From positions 1 through 15,271 of the forward strand of contig CAMPKP010000075.1 of the NCBI GenBank assembly GCA_946887295.1: a stretch of DNA of 15,271 bases, given 5' to 3'. The notes below the pieces were generated by a model. The model made no database searches, had not been told where the DNA came from, and worked only from the letters and a program-made list of their open reading frames with translations. Positions within the stretch are counted from its first letter, which is position 1; each line of letters starts with the position of its first letter. Of this stretch, positions 14,777 through 15,271 are shown in pieces. The position numbers and the translations under genes were made by a program. Origin of the DNA: an uncultured Gemmatimonadota bacterium. GTDB taxonomy: Bacteria > Gemmatimonadota > Gemmatimonadetes > Gemmatimonadales > GWC2-71-9.

Positions 14777-15271
14777 ATGGCCAAGATCATCGTCAACGGC
14801 AGTGACGTTTCCTTCGAGCCCGGGGACACGATTCTGGAGGCCGCCCGGGCCTCGGGCATCGACATCCCGACGCTCTGCTGGTACCCCAAGCTGCCGATCG
14901 TGGGAAACTGCCGGATCTGCCTGGTATCCGTCGAGGGTCAGGGCAAGCTGCTGCCCGCGTGTGCCACGCCGGCGACCGAGGGCATGGTGGTCGCGACCGA
15001 GTCCCCGGCTGCGGTGGACAACCGCCGGGGGGTGCTCGGTCTCCTGCTCGAGCGCTATCCCGGCGAGCATCTTCAGAACGGCGGGCGAAGCCAGCCCCGC
15101 AACGAGTTCGAGCGCTACGTCACGCGGTACGACGTCCCGGTGCGCGACTTCCACGAGCTGCCGCTCCGCTCGGGCGACGAGCGGCCCGGCGACGTGATGA
15201 TCCAGCACGACATGAGCACCTGCATCCTCTGCACCCGCTGCGTGCGGGCCTGCGAGGACATCCAGGAGGTC
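14777..15271 (+). CDS. NuoG/formate dehydrogenase alpha-like iron-sulfur protein (5' part)
   Basis: The first 165 codons of a gene that runs off the window. Residues 1-75 are a [2Fe-2S] ferredoxin domain with C34, C45, C48 and C62 (C-x10-C-x2-C-x13-C). Residues 149-159 begin a [4Fe-4S] motif, CILCTRCVRAC (C149, C152, C155, C159). In NuoG and related FdhA proteins the stretch between normally holds an H-x3-C-x2-C-x5-C cluster site. Here the matching segment (LLLERYPGEH, then NGGRSQPRNEFERY, 89-114) has H98 but no cysteine, and so probably cannot hold that cluster. The full protein could be the G subunit of complex I, a formate dehydrogenase-type molybdopterin enzyme, or a shorter ferredoxin-like protein; the missing 3' part decides. 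The ATG at 14777 is supported by the ferredoxin domain starting there; its ribosome site is weak. Confidence 0.85.
   Translation, partial: MAKIIVNGSDVSFEPGDTILEAARASGIDIPTLCWYPKLPIVGNCRICLVSVEGQGKLLPACATPATEGMVVATESPAAVDNRRGVLGLLLERYPGEHLQNGGRSQPRNEFERYVTRYDVPVRDFHELPLRSGDERPGDVMIQHDMSTCILCTRCVRACEDIQEV

Noticed and set aside
1..15271. CRISPR, tRNA, rRNA or insertion sequence
   Set aside because: No regularly spaced direct repeats, cloverleaf-like sequence, rRNA signature or transposase motif was seen.

Overview
The window is GC-rich, with tightly packed genes, several GTG starts and many 1-17 bp overlaps. Gene content, in particular the Rho sequence and a MoxR/DUF58/DUF4350/DUF4129 membrane cluster, fits a chromosomal segment of a Gemmatimonadota bacterium, possibly from a metagenome. 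That placement is inferred from family resemblance and was not tested. I see no tRNA, rRNA, transposase, integrase or CRISPR array.

Layout. (1) 111-1169 (+) is a response regulator with an HD-GYP output domain, presumably a c-di-GMP phosphodiesterase. (2) 6047-1172 (-) is a five-gene operon read leftward: polytopic membrane protein, DUF4129, DUF4350, MoxR AAA+ ATPase, DUF58. A divergent gene at 6149-7906 (+) encodes one polypeptide joining an RDD domain to a SpoIIM-type domain. Together they form a complete MoxR-type envelope system like the actinobacterial moxR2 neighbourhood. (3) 8090-7908 (-) is a 60-residue protein that is almost only a histidine-kinase phosphoacceptor helix. (4) 8360-11099 (+) holds rho with its own intrinsic terminator, then ruvX/yqgF and mltG (cell-wall lytic transglycosylase, here predicted to be a lipoprotein). 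(5) thiE (-) and aroH (+) start head to head on one shared CCATGG; aroH is translationally coupled to an RlmI-type 23S rRNA methyltransferase. (6) 13431-14312 (+) is an unrecognised protein with a Rossmann/methyltransferase-like core. (7) 14349-14693 is a compact unit: TATATA box, two leader hairpins, a 55-codon gene and a long 3' hairpin. (8) 14777 to the window end is the start of an iron-sulfur protein resembling NuoG or the formate dehydrogenase alpha subunit, which lacks the usual middle Cys ligands.

The parts most deserving a second look are the 55-codon unit with its structured leader, the orphan mini-DHp protein beside rho, the cysteine-less NuoG-like insert, the RDD-SpoIIM fusion, and a recurring -10-like box 6-7 nt upstream of ATG that suggests leaderless transcripts. 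No wholly new multi-gene system can be demonstrated from the sequence alone.
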